DNA of 64,000 nt. It comes from Acidimicrobiaceae bacterium (GTDB lineage: Bacteria > Actinomycetota > Acidimicrobiia > Acidimicrobiales > RAAP-2). Numbering within the stretch: the stretch's first letter is position 1; each line of letters begins with the position of its first letter. Under the pieces are notes generated by a model that saw nothing but the letters and a program-made list of their open reading frames with translations, searched no databases and was not told where the DNA came from. The stretch spans positions 1 through 64,000 of the forward strand of contig PMFN01000031.1 of the NCBI GenBank assembly GCA_003155135.1, in the 5' to 3' direction. Position numbers and translations under genes: made by a program. Below, piece by piece: positions 33,285 to 42,943 of this stretch.

Positions 33285-34247
33285 TCAGGCGCGTGCCGCA
33301 GGCGGGGCCTTGGCGCGCTGCTCCTCGCTCTTTTCTACGACCGCGGCGAGGCGCTTCGAGCGGGACCGGGTCGAGAGCAGCTCGTCTTGGTGCTCGTCGG
33401 CCCCCTTCACGCCGGCCACGAGCGGCGAGTGGCACAGGACGCCGAGGCCGGTGAACAGCACGAGGAGCGAGAGCGCCTCGAGCGGGCCCCACGCGCCGTG
33501 GGTGCGCAGCTGGTCGCCGAACAAGACGATGCCGATCAGGATGCTGACGAGCGGGTCCACCATGATCAGCGTCGACTGCGACGCGGCGATGGGGCCTGCG
33601 TGGAAGGCGTTCTGGGCGAGGAAAAGGGCCGCCACGCCGGTGACCGCTAGCGCGTAGGTCTGCCAGTGGGAGAACATCGACACCCAGTCCGAAGCGATGT
33701 AGTCGGTGACGACCTTGGTGAGGGCCGCGGTGAAGGCGAAGCCGATGGCGGCGGCGGCCCCGAACATCGCCGCGCGCCACCAGCGCGGGCCGCGCAACGC
33801 GAGCGCCACCGAGACGCCGGCGAGGACCGCGCACGCCACGCCGACGACGATCCAGTTGGCGGCCGTCGGGGCCTTGGTCCCGCCCCCGGGCTGTGCGCAG
33901 TACAAAAAGCCGGCCAGGCCGAGGGCAGCCGCCAGGGCGGCCAGCCACTCGCGCACCCCCACGTCGAAGCGGAACCACACCGCCAGCAGCACGACGAGGA
34001 AGAGCAGCTCGGTGGTGAGGAGGGGCTGCACCTGGGTGAGTCGCCCGAAGTGCAGGGCAACCGCCTGGAGCAAGAAGGAAGCGACCATGAAGCCGAACCC
34101 CGCCAGCCAGACGCCACGGCGCAGCGCATGGGTGAGCAGCGACAGCTTGAGCGTGGCGTCGTCGGGCGCGTCCTCGAGGCCCATCCGCTGCAGAACGCTG
34201 GTCAGCGCATTGGCCAGCGCTGCACCCAGCGCGAGGAGGTACACCAT
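33285..34247 (-). CDS. DMT-family (EamA-like) transporter
   Basis: A 320-residue protein with nine or ten hydrophobic segments in two EamA-like repeats (MVYLLALGAALANALTSVLQ; later FHAGPIAASQSTLIMVDPLV) and a basic cytoplasmic tail with RSRSKR. Related to metabolite exporters and NIPA-like carriers. ATG at 34247 is supported by TAGAGT 10 nt upstream. Convergent with the ArsB-like gene, 4 bp apart. Confidence 0.82.
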   Translation of the reverse strand: MVYLLALGAALANALTSVLQRMGLEDAPDDATLKLSLLTHALRRGVWLAGFGFMVASFLLQAVALHFGRLTQVQPLLTTELLFLVVLLAVWFRFDVGVREWLAALAAALGLAGFLYCAQPGGGTKAPTAANWIVVGVACAVLAGVSVALALRGPRWWRAAMFGAAAAIGFAFTAALTKVVTDYIASDWVSMFSHWQTYALAVTGVAALFLAQNAFHAGPIAASQSTLIMVDPLVSILIGIVLFGDQLRTHGAWGPLEALSLLVLFTGLGVLCHSPLVAGVKGADEHQDELLSTRSRSKRLAAVVEKSEEQRAKAPPAARA

Positions 34248-34257
34248 GGCAACGTCG

Positions 34258-34263
34258 ACTCTA
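34258..34263 (-). promoter_or_regulatory. -10 box TAGAGT of DMT transporter gene
   Basis: TAGAGT on the minus strand lies 10 nt before the ATG at 34247, predicting a leader of only a few bases. Confidence 0.4.
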
Positions 34264-34495
34264 CGGCCCCGGGAGCCAAAGGCCAGCGCCCACCAGGGAG
34301 ATGTTGCAATTCTGCTACGGGGATTGCCCCTCACGTGGACTCGAGAGGTGTGCCTGGTGGGTGAACGCGGCGTGACGAAGCTGGGAGCCGACTGTCACCA
34401 GTGTTGTGATTGCGTTACGGTACCGGCCAGTTGCGTCAACCGGACGCGCTTATGAGGTGACGGTCGTGGGTGCGACCGGAGAGGTAGGAGCAACG

Positions 34496-36382
34496 ATGCA
34501 GAGATTCCGTGGAATCCGACGCATGGTGAGTGCAGGCCTTGCGGTCGGCGCGCTCACCATGGGATTGGTGGCGGCAGCGCCAGCAGTCACGAGTGGCGCT
34601 TCGACGCCGACCACGGCAACGTGGGCGGAGCTACCGAGCGACCCGCCGAACTACATCTTCCCGTTCATGAGCCTGGCGTTCTTCAGCGTCTCGAACATCA
34701 ACCAGTTCCAGGAGCTGATGTACCGGCCGCTCTACTGGTTCGGGAACGGCTCCACGCCGAACCTCAATCCGTCGCTTTCCCTCGCCGAGAACCCCGTGTA
34801 CTCGGACGGCAACACCACCGTCACCATCGACCTCAAGCCCTACAAGTGGTCGAACGGTGAGACGGTCACCGCCGAGGACGTCATGTTCTGGATGAACATG
34901 CTCCACTCGGAGAAGTCCAACTGGGCCGCCTACTCGGCCGGCACGCTGCCCGACGACGTGAAGAGCATCGTCGTGAACAGCCCCACGCAGCTGACGATGA
35001 ACCTCACCGGGGCGGTCAACTCGTACTGGTTCACGTACAACGAGCTTTCCCAGATCACCCCGCTGCCCATCGCCTGGGACATCACCGCCACCGGTGGGGC
35101 CCCCGGTTCGGGCGGCTGTGCGAACGCACCGTTCGGCACCGTCGACACCCAGTGCGCCGCGGTCTACACCTTCTTGTCGAAGCAGGCGGGCTATGACCCG
35201 GCGAACCCGACGGCGACCAACAACTCGCTGTCGACCTACGCCTCCAACCCGATCTGGCAGGTCGTCGACGGTCCGTGGAAGCTGACCCACTTCGACGCCT
35301 CGGGCGACGTGACCATGGTCCCGAACTCGAGCTACTCGGGCCCGGTCAAGCCGACCATCAAGCAGTTCCAGGAGCTGCCCTACACGACCGACGACGCAGA
35401 GTTCAACGCACTCGTCGGCGGCAAGCTCGACGTCGGCTACCTGCCGTTCCAGGACGTGACGCAGCCGACGACGAACTCGCAGAAGGCGGGAGCGAACAAC
35501 CCGAGACTGTCCAACTTCACGTTGGCCCCGCTCTACGGGTGGTCGATCAACTACTTCCCGTACAACTTCAACTCGTCGGCTGACGGCGGCAACGCCGGCA
35601 AGATCTTCTCGCAGCTCTACGTCCGCCAGGCCATCCAGTACCTGGTCGACCAGCCGCTGTACATCAAGAAGATCGACAAGGGCTACGGCGTCGGCACCTA
35701 CGGGCCTGTCCCGGTCGAGCCGCCCAACTCGTTCGCCTCGACGACCGAGAAGAACAACCCGTACCCGTACAACCCGTCCAAGGCCATCTCGCTGCTGAAG
35801 AGCCACGGCTGGAAGGTCGTCCCGAACGGCACGACCACCTGCGCGTCGCCGGGCACCAACGGCAACGAGTGCGGTGCGGGCATCCCCGCAGGTGCGGCGA
35901 TGAGCTTCAACCTGCAGTACGCGAGCGGGACGAACTCCATCCAGGAGCTCATGACGGCCGAGAAGTCCTCGTGGGCCGCGGCGGGCATCAACATGAGCCT
36001 CTCGCAGGCCTCGTTCAACACCGTCATCGGCACCGCCGTCCCCTGCTCGAGCTGCTCGTGGGAGCTGCAGAACTGGGGTGCGGGCTGGATCTTCGCCCCG
36101 GACTACTACCCCACGGGCGAGGAGCTGTTCCAGACCGGTGCGGGGTCGAACTCGGGGAGCTACTCCGACAAGACCAACGACTCGAACATCCTGGCGACCA
36201 ACACCACACAGGCGCCGCTCACGGACTACGAGAACTACCTGGCCGAGCAGCTTCCGGTCATCTACCAGCCCAACGCTGCCTCCCTGTTGAGCGAGATCAA
36301 GCACGGCCTGTCCGGGGTCACCCCGCAGAGCCCGCTGATCGCCATCAACCCGGAGGACTGGCGCTTCGGCTCGGGTTCGTAG
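34496..36382 (+). CDS. peptide/oligopeptide ABC transporter substrate-binding protein
   Basis: A 628-residue SBP_bac_5 (DppA/OppA) family protein. The N-terminus (MQRFRGIRRMVSAGLAVGAL followed by an AAAPA-type cleavage site) is a Sec signal without a lipobox Cys, unusual for a Gram-positive binding protein. Family features include LKPYKWSNGETVTAEDVMF and YVRQAIQYLVDQPLYIKKI. Six Cys in three local groups (GGCANAPF...TQCAAV; TTCASPGTNGNECG; VPCSSCSWE) suggest disulfides. SD TAGGAG lies 5 nt before the ATG. Two permease genes follow after a strong stem-loop. Confidence 0.9.
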   Translation: MQRFRGIRRMVSAGLAVGALTMGLVAAAPAVTSGASTPTTATWAELPSDPPNYIFPFMSLAFFSVSNINQFQELMYRPLYWFGNGSTPNLNPSLSLAENPVYSDGNTTVTIDLKPYKWSNGETVTAEDVMFWMNMLHSEKSNWAAYSAGTLPDDVKSIVVNSPTQLTMNLTGAVNSYWFTYNELSQITPLPIAWDITATGGAPGSGGCANAPFGTVDTQCAAVYTFLSKQAGYDPANPTATNNSLSTYASNPIWQVVDGPWKLTHFDASGDVTMVPNSSYSGPVKPTIKQFQELPYTTDDAEFNALVGGKLDVGYLPFQDVTQPTTNSQKAGANNPRLSNFTLAPLYGWSINYFPYNFNSSADGGNAGKIFSQLYVRQAIQYLVDQPLYIKKIDKGYGVGTYGPVPVEPPNSFASTTEKNNPYPYNPSKAISLLKSHGWKVVPNGTTTCASPGTNGNECGAGIPAGAAMSFNLQYASGTNSIQELMTAEKSSWAAAGINMSLSQASFNTVIGTAVPCSSCSWELQNWGAGWIFAPDYYPTGEELFQTGAGSNSGSYSDKTNDSNILATNTTQAPLTDYENYLAEQLPVIYQPNAASLLSEIKHGLSGVTPQSPLIAINPEDWRFGSGS

Positions 36383-36430
36383 TCAGGGGCGCCTCCGGCG
36401 CACCGAAGCACGACAACTGCACTGTGGCAA

Positions 36431-36472
36431 CGACCCCTCGGGTCCCGGTCCTGGACCGGGCCCGGGGGGTCG
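36431..36472 (+). terminator. long stem-loop between binding-protein and permease genes
   Basis: CGACCCC ... GGGGTCG closes a stem continued by a CCCGG arm and by CCCGGT-CCTGG-ACCGGG, 42 nt in all. Such intercistronic hairpins often limit read-through or stabilise the upstream message, giving more binding protein than permease. No T-run. Confidence 0.6.
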
Positions 36473-36503
36473 CCGCAGAAAGGCCAACTAGTGTGAGGGG
36501 CTC

Positions 36504-37460
36504 ATGATCGGCTTTCTCGTCCGACGCATCGGACAAGCATTGGTCGTCATCCTCGGGGTGATCCTGATCACCTTCTTCCTGGCGAAGTTGATCCCCGGCG
36601 GTGAGGCCCGCGCGGTGCTGGGTACGAAAGCAACCCCGTTCAAGATCGCCCAGTTCGATCGCCAGAACGGCCTCGACGCACCGATCTACCTGCAGTTTTG
36701 GCGCTACATCGAGGGCATCTTCGTCCACCTCAACCTCGGCTACTCCTACAAGTACAACCAGGGTGTCCGCCAGGTGATCCTGGAGCGGCTGCCCAAGACC
36801 CTCTGGCTCGTCGGGACCTCGGTCGTCATCTCGGTCGCCGTGGCCATCCCCCTCGGCATCCTCCAGGTGGTCCGCCGCAACAAGCCCATCGACTACGCGC
36901 TCACCAGCGCCTCGTTCTTCTTCTACGCGATGCCCGCCTTCCTGCTCGGAACGCTGCTCATCATCTACTTCTCTTTCGACCTCAACTGGTTCCCGGTTTC
37001 GCCGCCCCAAGACGCGCCCCCGTGGGCGGTCATCACCGACCCCCGCTCGTTCGTGCTCCCGCTCGTCACACTGTGCGCCATCACGGTGGCCTCGTTCAGC
37101 CGCTACATGCGCTCGTCGATGATGGACGCCCTCGCCGAGGACTACGTGCGCACCGCTCGGGCGAAGGGGGCCAGCCACCGGCGCGTGCTCTACGGCCACG
37201 CCCTGCGCAACGCCCTCATCCCGATGATCACCCTTCTCGGGCTCTCCCTCCCGGCCATCGTGAGCGGGGCGCTCATCACCGAGAACGTCTTCAACTATCC
37301 CGGCATGGGCCTGCTCACCGTCCAGTCGGCGTTCAACAGCGACGTCCCGGTGGTCCTCGGCACCACCCTGGTCATCACCGTGGCGACGGTGATCGGCTCG
37401 TTGCTGGCGGACATCCTCTACGCCGCCGCCGACCCACGCATCCGCCTCGGGGGCTCCTGA
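36504..37460 (+). CDS. peptide ABC transporter permease (DppB-like)
   Basis: A 318-residue inner-membrane permease with six hydrophobic segments. The N-terminus FLVRRIGQALVVILGV is typical of DppB/OppB. The ATPase-contact EAA-type loop reads EDYVRTARAKGASHRRVLYG. C-terminal NVFNYPGMGLLTVQS is also diagnostic. GAGGGG precedes the ATG. DppC-like gene follows after 1 bp. Confidence 0.92.
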   Translation: MIGFLVRRIGQALVVILGVILITFFLAKLIPGGEARAVLGTKATPFKIAQFDRQNGLDAPIYLQFWRYIEGIFVHLNLGYSYKYNQGVRQVILERLPKTLWLVGTSVVISVAVAIPLGILQVVRRNKPIDYALTSASFFFYAMPAFLLGTLLIIYFSFDLNWFPVSPPQDAPPWAVITDPRSFVLPLVTLCAITVASFSRYMRSSMMDALAEDYVRTARAKGASHRRVLYGHALRNALIPMITLLGLSLPAIVSGALITENVFNYPGMGLLTVQSAFNSDVPVVLGTTLVITVATVIGSLLADILYAAADPRIRLGGS

Positions 37461-37461
37461 C

Positions 37462-38472
37462 ATGGCCACGACCGACGACTTCGACGTCGATCCCGTCTTC
37501 AACGACCAAGAGGAGGTCATGCCCCTGCCGATCGGTGGCGGGGAGACCATGGCCTCGGGCGACACGCTCGATCAGGACGCGCCAACCCCAGAGGGCGGCG
37601 AGTCGCGCAGCACCGGGACGATCTTCCGGCAGATGTCGCGGGTCTTCCTCGAGAACAAGTTGGCGGTGGTCGGCCTCGCGGTGATCGCCCTCATGATCCT
37701 GTTCTGCTTCGTCGGCCCCCACGTCTACCCAACCAACCAGACCTCCACCCAGCTCGCCCTCCAGAACTCGACCTCGAATGCCGCCCCCTCGAGCGCGAAC
37801 CCGCTCGGCACCGACGAGGTGGGCTTCGACATCCTTGGGCGCCTGATGTACGGCGGGCAGGTCTCACTCATCGTCGGCTTCGCATCGGCCATCGTGGCGA
37901 CGGTGGTGGGTGTGACCTACGGGGCGATGGCCGGCTTCTTCGGCGGCTGGTCCGACTCACTGCTCATGCGCGTCGTCGACGTGCTGCTGTCGATCCCGGT
38001 GCTGTTCCTGCTCATCGCCCTCGTCACCATCTACCACCAGTCCGAGCTGCTGCTCATCTTGGTGATCGCCTTCGTGAGCTGGCTGATTCCGGCCAGGCTC
38101 ATCCGTGGCGAGACGCTGTCGCTGCGACTGCGCGAGTACGTCCAGGCCGTGCGCGTCATGGGCGGCAGCCGCAAGCGCATCATTGGCCGCCACATCATCC
38201 CGAACGCGGTGGGCACCATCGTGGTGTTCGCCACCTTCCAGATCGCCGATTCGATCCTGCTCCTCGCCGCTCTCGGCTATCTCGGGCTCGGCGTTCCCGC
38301 CCCCCAGACGGACTGGGGCACCATGCTCTCGAACGGCGTGAACTCGGCGGCGAGCGGCTATTGGTGGCAGATCTACCCCGCCGGGTTGTGCATCGTCCTC
38401 GTCGTCGTCGCCTTCAACTACATCGGCGACGCGCTGCGCGACTCGCTCGAGGTCCGTCTCCAGCAGCGCTGA
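37462..38472 (+). CDS. peptide ABC transporter permease (DppC-like)
   Basis: A 336-residue permease. A cytoplasmic N-terminus of about 65 residues precedes six hydrophobic segments. Diagnostic motifs: NPLGTDEVGFDILGRLMYG, the EAA loop LREYVQAVRVMGGSRKRIIG, and LGVPAPQTDWGTML. Pairs with the DppB-like subunit; the ATPase for this pair is the convergent fused protein. The gene ends at a convergent hairpin. Confidence 0.92.
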   Translation: MATTDDFDVDPVFNDQEEVMPLPIGGGETMASGDTLDQDAPTPEGGESRSTGTIFRQMSRVFLENKLAVVGLAVIALMILFCFVGPHVYPTNQTSTQLALQNSTSNAAPSSANPLGTDEVGFDILGRLMYGGQVSLIVGFASAIVATVVGVTYGAMAGFFGGWSDSLLMRVVDVLLSIPVLFLLIALVTIYHQSELLLILVIAFVSWLIPARLIRGETLSLRLREYVQAVRVMGGSRKRIIGRHIIPNAVGTIVVFATFQIADSILLLAALGYLGLGVPAPQTDWGTMLSNGVNSAASGYWWQIYPAGLCIVLVVVAFNYIGDALRDSLEVRLQQR

Positions 38473-38475
38473 GCA

Positions 38476-38497
38476 CGCCGCCCGGCTGCGGGTGGCG
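38476..38497. terminator. hairpin between convergent ABC genes
   Basis: CGCCGCCCG-GCTG-CGGGTGGCG pairs 9 bp with one G-T wobble. It fills the 25-bp gap between the dppC-like stop and the ATPase stop, so it could end both transcripts. Confidence 0.55.
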
Positions 38498-40600
38498 CTA
38501 CCCGGCGGCGCCGCCGGAGGCGCCAGCCACGCTCAAGCCCACCGGGGTGCGTACCGGGAAGTGGCAGGCGGCGATGTGACCGCTGCCGAAGTCGCTCATC
38601 GGGGGCTCGACCTCGGCGCAGAGATCCTCGGCACGCGGGCAGCGCGTGCGGAAGCGGCAGCCCGACGGCGGGTCGAGAGCAGAGGGCAGCTCGCCTCGCA
38701 CCGTGCTCTCCTTCTTCGCCTTCTGGCGGGCCTGCTCCACCTCGGCCGTCGGCACGGCGTCGAGCAGACCCACGGTGTAGTGGTGGGCGGGCCGGTCGTA
38801 GACCTGGGCAGCCGGGCCGAACTCGACGAGCTTGCCGAGGTACATGACCCCGATGGTGTCGGCCATGTAGCGCACCACGGCGAGGTCGTGAGAGATCATG
38901 ACGTAGGTCAGGCCGTAGCGGCCCTGGAGGTCCTTCATCAGGTTGAGGATCTGGGCCTGGATCGAGACGTCGAGGGCCGACACCGGCTCGTCGGCCACGA
39001 TGAGCTTGGGGTCGAGGGCGAGGGCGCGGGCCAGGCCGATGCGCTGGCGCTGGCCGCCGGAGAACTCGTGGGGGTAGCGCTCGGCCGCCTCAGAGCTGAG
39101 GCCGACCTCGGCGAGCAGGGACTCCACCTTCTCGTGCTGCTCGTCGGCGGTACCGACCCGCTGGACCTTGAGCGGTTCGCGGATGATCGAGCCGACCCGC
39201 ATGCGGGGGTCGAGCGAGGCGTAGGGGTCCTGGAACATGAGCTGGAGGTCCCGGCGCCGGCTGCGGAGCTCCTTCGCCCCGAGCGAGGAGAGCTCCACCC
39301 CTTCGAACTGGATCGTCCCGGCGTTGGCCTTGTCGAGGGAGACGAGGAGCCGGCCGACGGTGGTCTTGCCGCAACCGGACTCGCCCACGAGTCCGAACGT
39401 CTCACCCTGGCGGATGGAAAAGGAGATGTCCGAGACAGCCTTGACGCTGCCCACTTGATGGCGGAAGACGCCACCGGACATGACGGGGAACTCCTTGACC
39501 AGCCCGTCGACCTTGAGCAAGGTGGGGGCGCCCACCAGGCTCTCCACCCGGTCGGCGAGGTGCTTGGCGGCAACTTCGGGGGAGACCTTCACCACCACCG
39601 GCGACGTCGCGCCGTCGTGGTTCACCGGGTGGAAGCACGCGAAGCGATGCGGGATGGCACCCGCACCGGCCACATCGGTGAGCCCGGGGTCCTCGGCGCG
39701 GCACGTGTCGGTCGCGTACTGGCAGCGAGGGGCGAAACGGCAGTTCGTGATCTCGTGTGACAGGTCGGGGGGAAGCCCCGGGATCGAGAGCAGCCGCTCG
39801 GCGGGGCTCTGGTCGAGCTTGGGCACCGAGGCGAGGAGCGCTTCGGAGTACGGGTGGCGCATGCGGCTGAAGAGCTCGGCCGTGTCGGCTTCCTCGGCCA
39901 CCTTGCCGGCGTACATGACAACGGTGCGGTCGGTACGCCCGGCGATCACGCCCATGTCGTGGGTGATGAGCAGGACGCCCATGTGCAGCCGCTCGCGCAG
40001 CTCGTCGATGAGGTCGAGGATCTGGGCCTGGATGGTGACGTCGAGGGCGGTGGTGGGCTCGTCGGCGATCAGCAGCTTGGGCTCGCACGCCAGCGCCATG
40101 GCGATCATGACCCGCTGGCGGAGGCCGCCCGAGAGTTCGTGGGGGTACTGATCGAGGCGCTCTGCGGGGCGGGGCATCTCGACGAGGCGGAGGACCTCGA
40201 GCGCCCGGTCCCTCGCCTGTTGGCGGCTGGCGTCGCGGTGTAGGCGCACGCCCTCGGCGATCTGGCGCCCGATGGTCATCGTCGGGTTGAGCGAGGTCAT
40301 CGGGTCCTGGGGGATGAGGGCCACCTCGTCCCCGCGGACGTTGCGCATCTCCTTTTCCTCCAAGGTGGCGAGGTCCCGGCCGAGCAGGGTGATGGACCCG
40401 CCCACGACATGGCCGTTGCCGGGGAGGAGGCGCATGATGGAAAAACCGGTGGTGCTCTTGCCGCAGCCCGACTCGCCCACCAGGCCCACGCACTCGCCCT
40501 CGGCGATCTGGAGGGAGACCCCGTCGACGGCCACGACCGACGAGTGGCGCATGCGGAATTCGGTGCGCAGGTTCTCGACCGTCAGAATCGGTTGGGCCAT
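38498..40600 (-). CDS. fused peptide ABC transporter ATPases (DppD-DppF)
   Basis: A 700-residue protein with two ATPase halves. Each has a Walker A ([18 protein letters not shown]), a signature ([18 protein letters not shown]) and a Walker B ([24 protein letters not shown]). Each half ends with the OppD/F C-terminal Cys region ([28 protein letters not shown]), which can carry an Fe-S cluster in some homologues. It would power the adjacent DppB/DppC pair although it is on the opposite strand. ATG at 40600 is fixed by a TAGAGT -10 box 6 nt upstream. Confidence 0.92.
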   Translation of the reverse strand: MAQPILTVENLRTEFRMRHSSVVAVDGVSLQIAEGECVGLVGESGCGKSTTGFSIMRLLPGNGHVVGGSITLLGRDLATLEEKEMRNVRGDEVALIPQDPMTSLNPTMTIGRQIAEGVRLHRDASRQQARDRALEVLRLVEMPRPAERLDQYPHELSGGLRQRVMIAMALACEPKLLIADEPTTALDVTIQAQILDLIDELRERLHMGVLLITHDMGVIAGRTDRTVVMYAGKVAEEADTAELFSRMRHPYSEALLASVPKLDQSPAERLLSIPGLPPDLSHEITNCRFAPRCQYATDTCRAEDPGLTDVAGAGAIPHRFACFHPVNHDGATSPVVVKVSPEVAAKHLADRVESLVGAPTLLKVDGLVKEFPVMSGGVFRHQVGSVKAVSDISFSIRQGETFGLVGESGCGKTTVGRLLVSLDKANAGTIQFEGVELSSLGAKELRSRRRDLQLMFQDPYASLDPRMRVGSIIREPLKVQRVGTADEQHEKVESLLAEVGLSSEAAERYPHEFSGGQRQRIGLARALALDPKLIVADEPVSALDVSIQAQILNLMKDLQGRYGLTYVMISHDLAVVRYMADTIGVMYLGKLVEFGPAAQVYDRPAHHYTVGLLDAVPTAEVEQARQKAKKESTVRGELPSALDPPSGCRFRTRCPRAEDLCAEVEPPMSDFGSGHIAACHFPVRTPVGLSVAGASGGAAG

Positions 40601-40606
40601 CGGCAA

Positions 40607-40612
40607 ACTCTA
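40607..40612 (-). promoter_or_regulatory. -10 box TAGAGT of leaderless fused ABC ATPase gene
   Basis: TAGAGT is followed by TTGCCG and the ATG at 40600. Confidence 0.5.
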
Positions 40613-40631
40613 CTCGGGTCCTGCCCGCTCC

Positions 40632-40650
40632 CCCCAGTCGCGGACTGGGG
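40632..40650 (-). terminator. stem-loop after rnhB
   Basis: CCCCAGTC-GCG-GACTGGGG is a perfect 8-bp stem 12 bp after the rnhB stop and before the ATPase promoter. No T-run follows. Confidence 0.55.
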
Positions 40651-40661
40651 AAACCCGCCGG

Positions 40662-41403
40662 TCAGCGCCAGGGAAGATCGCCTACGAACGACCAGCTCCG
40701 CCGGTGGATGGCGGACAGGCCGTAGCCGCGCAGGGCCATCTGGTGCACGGCCGAGGGGTAGCCCTTGTTGGCGTCGAAGCAGTAGGCCGGGAAGTGCGCC
40801 GACTCCTCGCGCATGAGCCGGTCCCTCGTGACCTTGGCCAGCACTGAGGCAGCGGCGACCGCGGCGCAGCGGGCGTCGCCGTCGACGACGGGGACCCGCA
40901 GCGGCAGCTCGCCCACCTCGGGGAGCTCGATGGTGGCGGGGTCCGCCCGGCCGGCCGGGGGCAGAAGCTCGAGCTCGCCCTGCACGGGGCGCGGCCGGGG
41001 GGCGGCCAGCAGGTCGAGGGGACCGTCGACGAGGAGGGCGTCGGCCCGGCAGTCGAGCCCGGCGAGCGCCCGGTAGGAGGCCAGGCGCAGCGCGGCCGTC
41101 ATCCCCCAACGGTCGCACTCCTCGGCACTGGCGTGGCCGACCGACCAGCACCGGCACCAGGCGGCGATCTCCTCGAAGACCCGCTCGCGGCGATCTTCGC
41201 TCAAGAGCTTGGAGTCTCGCAGCCACTCGGGCAGCTTGCGGATCCGGGGGCGCAGCACGGCCACGCCCACGGTGAGCGGGCCGGCCCAGGCGCCGCGCCC
41301 CACCTCGTCGAGCCCGGCCACCACCTCGTGGCCGGCGCGCCACAGCCGGCGCTCCTGTTCGAGGGTGGGGCGTTGCGCCCCGGCGGGCGCCAGCGGCCCG
41401 GCG

Positions 41404-41417
<14 letters not shown>
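40662..41417 (-). CDS. rnhB: ribonuclease HII
   Basis: A 251-residue RNase HII that cuts RNA in RNA-DNA hybrids and single ribonucleotides. Motifs: VVAGLDEVGRGAWAGPL (catalytic Asp-Glu), LLVDGP, and VVDGDARCAAVAAASVLAKVTRD. Between LLVDGP and VVDGD there is a Pro-rich stretch of about 40 residues, where family members usually have 10-20. ATG at 41417 overlaps the end of the acyl-CoA ligase gene by 14 bp. Start of the conserved core is about 25 residues in. Confidence 0.9.
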
Positions 41418-42897
<1,480 letters not shown>

Positions 42898-42903
42898 GCC
42901 AGC

Positions 42904-42909
42904 ATGGTA
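42904..42909 (-). promoter_or_regulatory. -10 box TACCAT of leaderless acyl-CoA ligase gene
   Basis: TACCAT on the minus strand is followed by GCTGGC and the in-frame GTG at 42897. Confidence 0.5.
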
Positions 42910-42931
42910 GCCACGGCGCCGGCTACGCCCG

Positions 42932-42937
42932 TAATCT
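42932..42937 (+). promoter_or_regulatory. -10 box TAATCT of leaderless mannosidase gene
   Basis: TAATCT is followed by CTGGGG and the ATG at 42944. Confidence 0.55.
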
Positions 42938-42943
42938 CTGGGG

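Noticed and set aside
38498-40600. Fused DppD-DppF ATPase as a novel fusion
   Set aside because: Tandem ATPase fusions in peptide ABC systems are well known (GsiA/YejF type). Only the opposite orientation relative to the permeases is slightly unusual.
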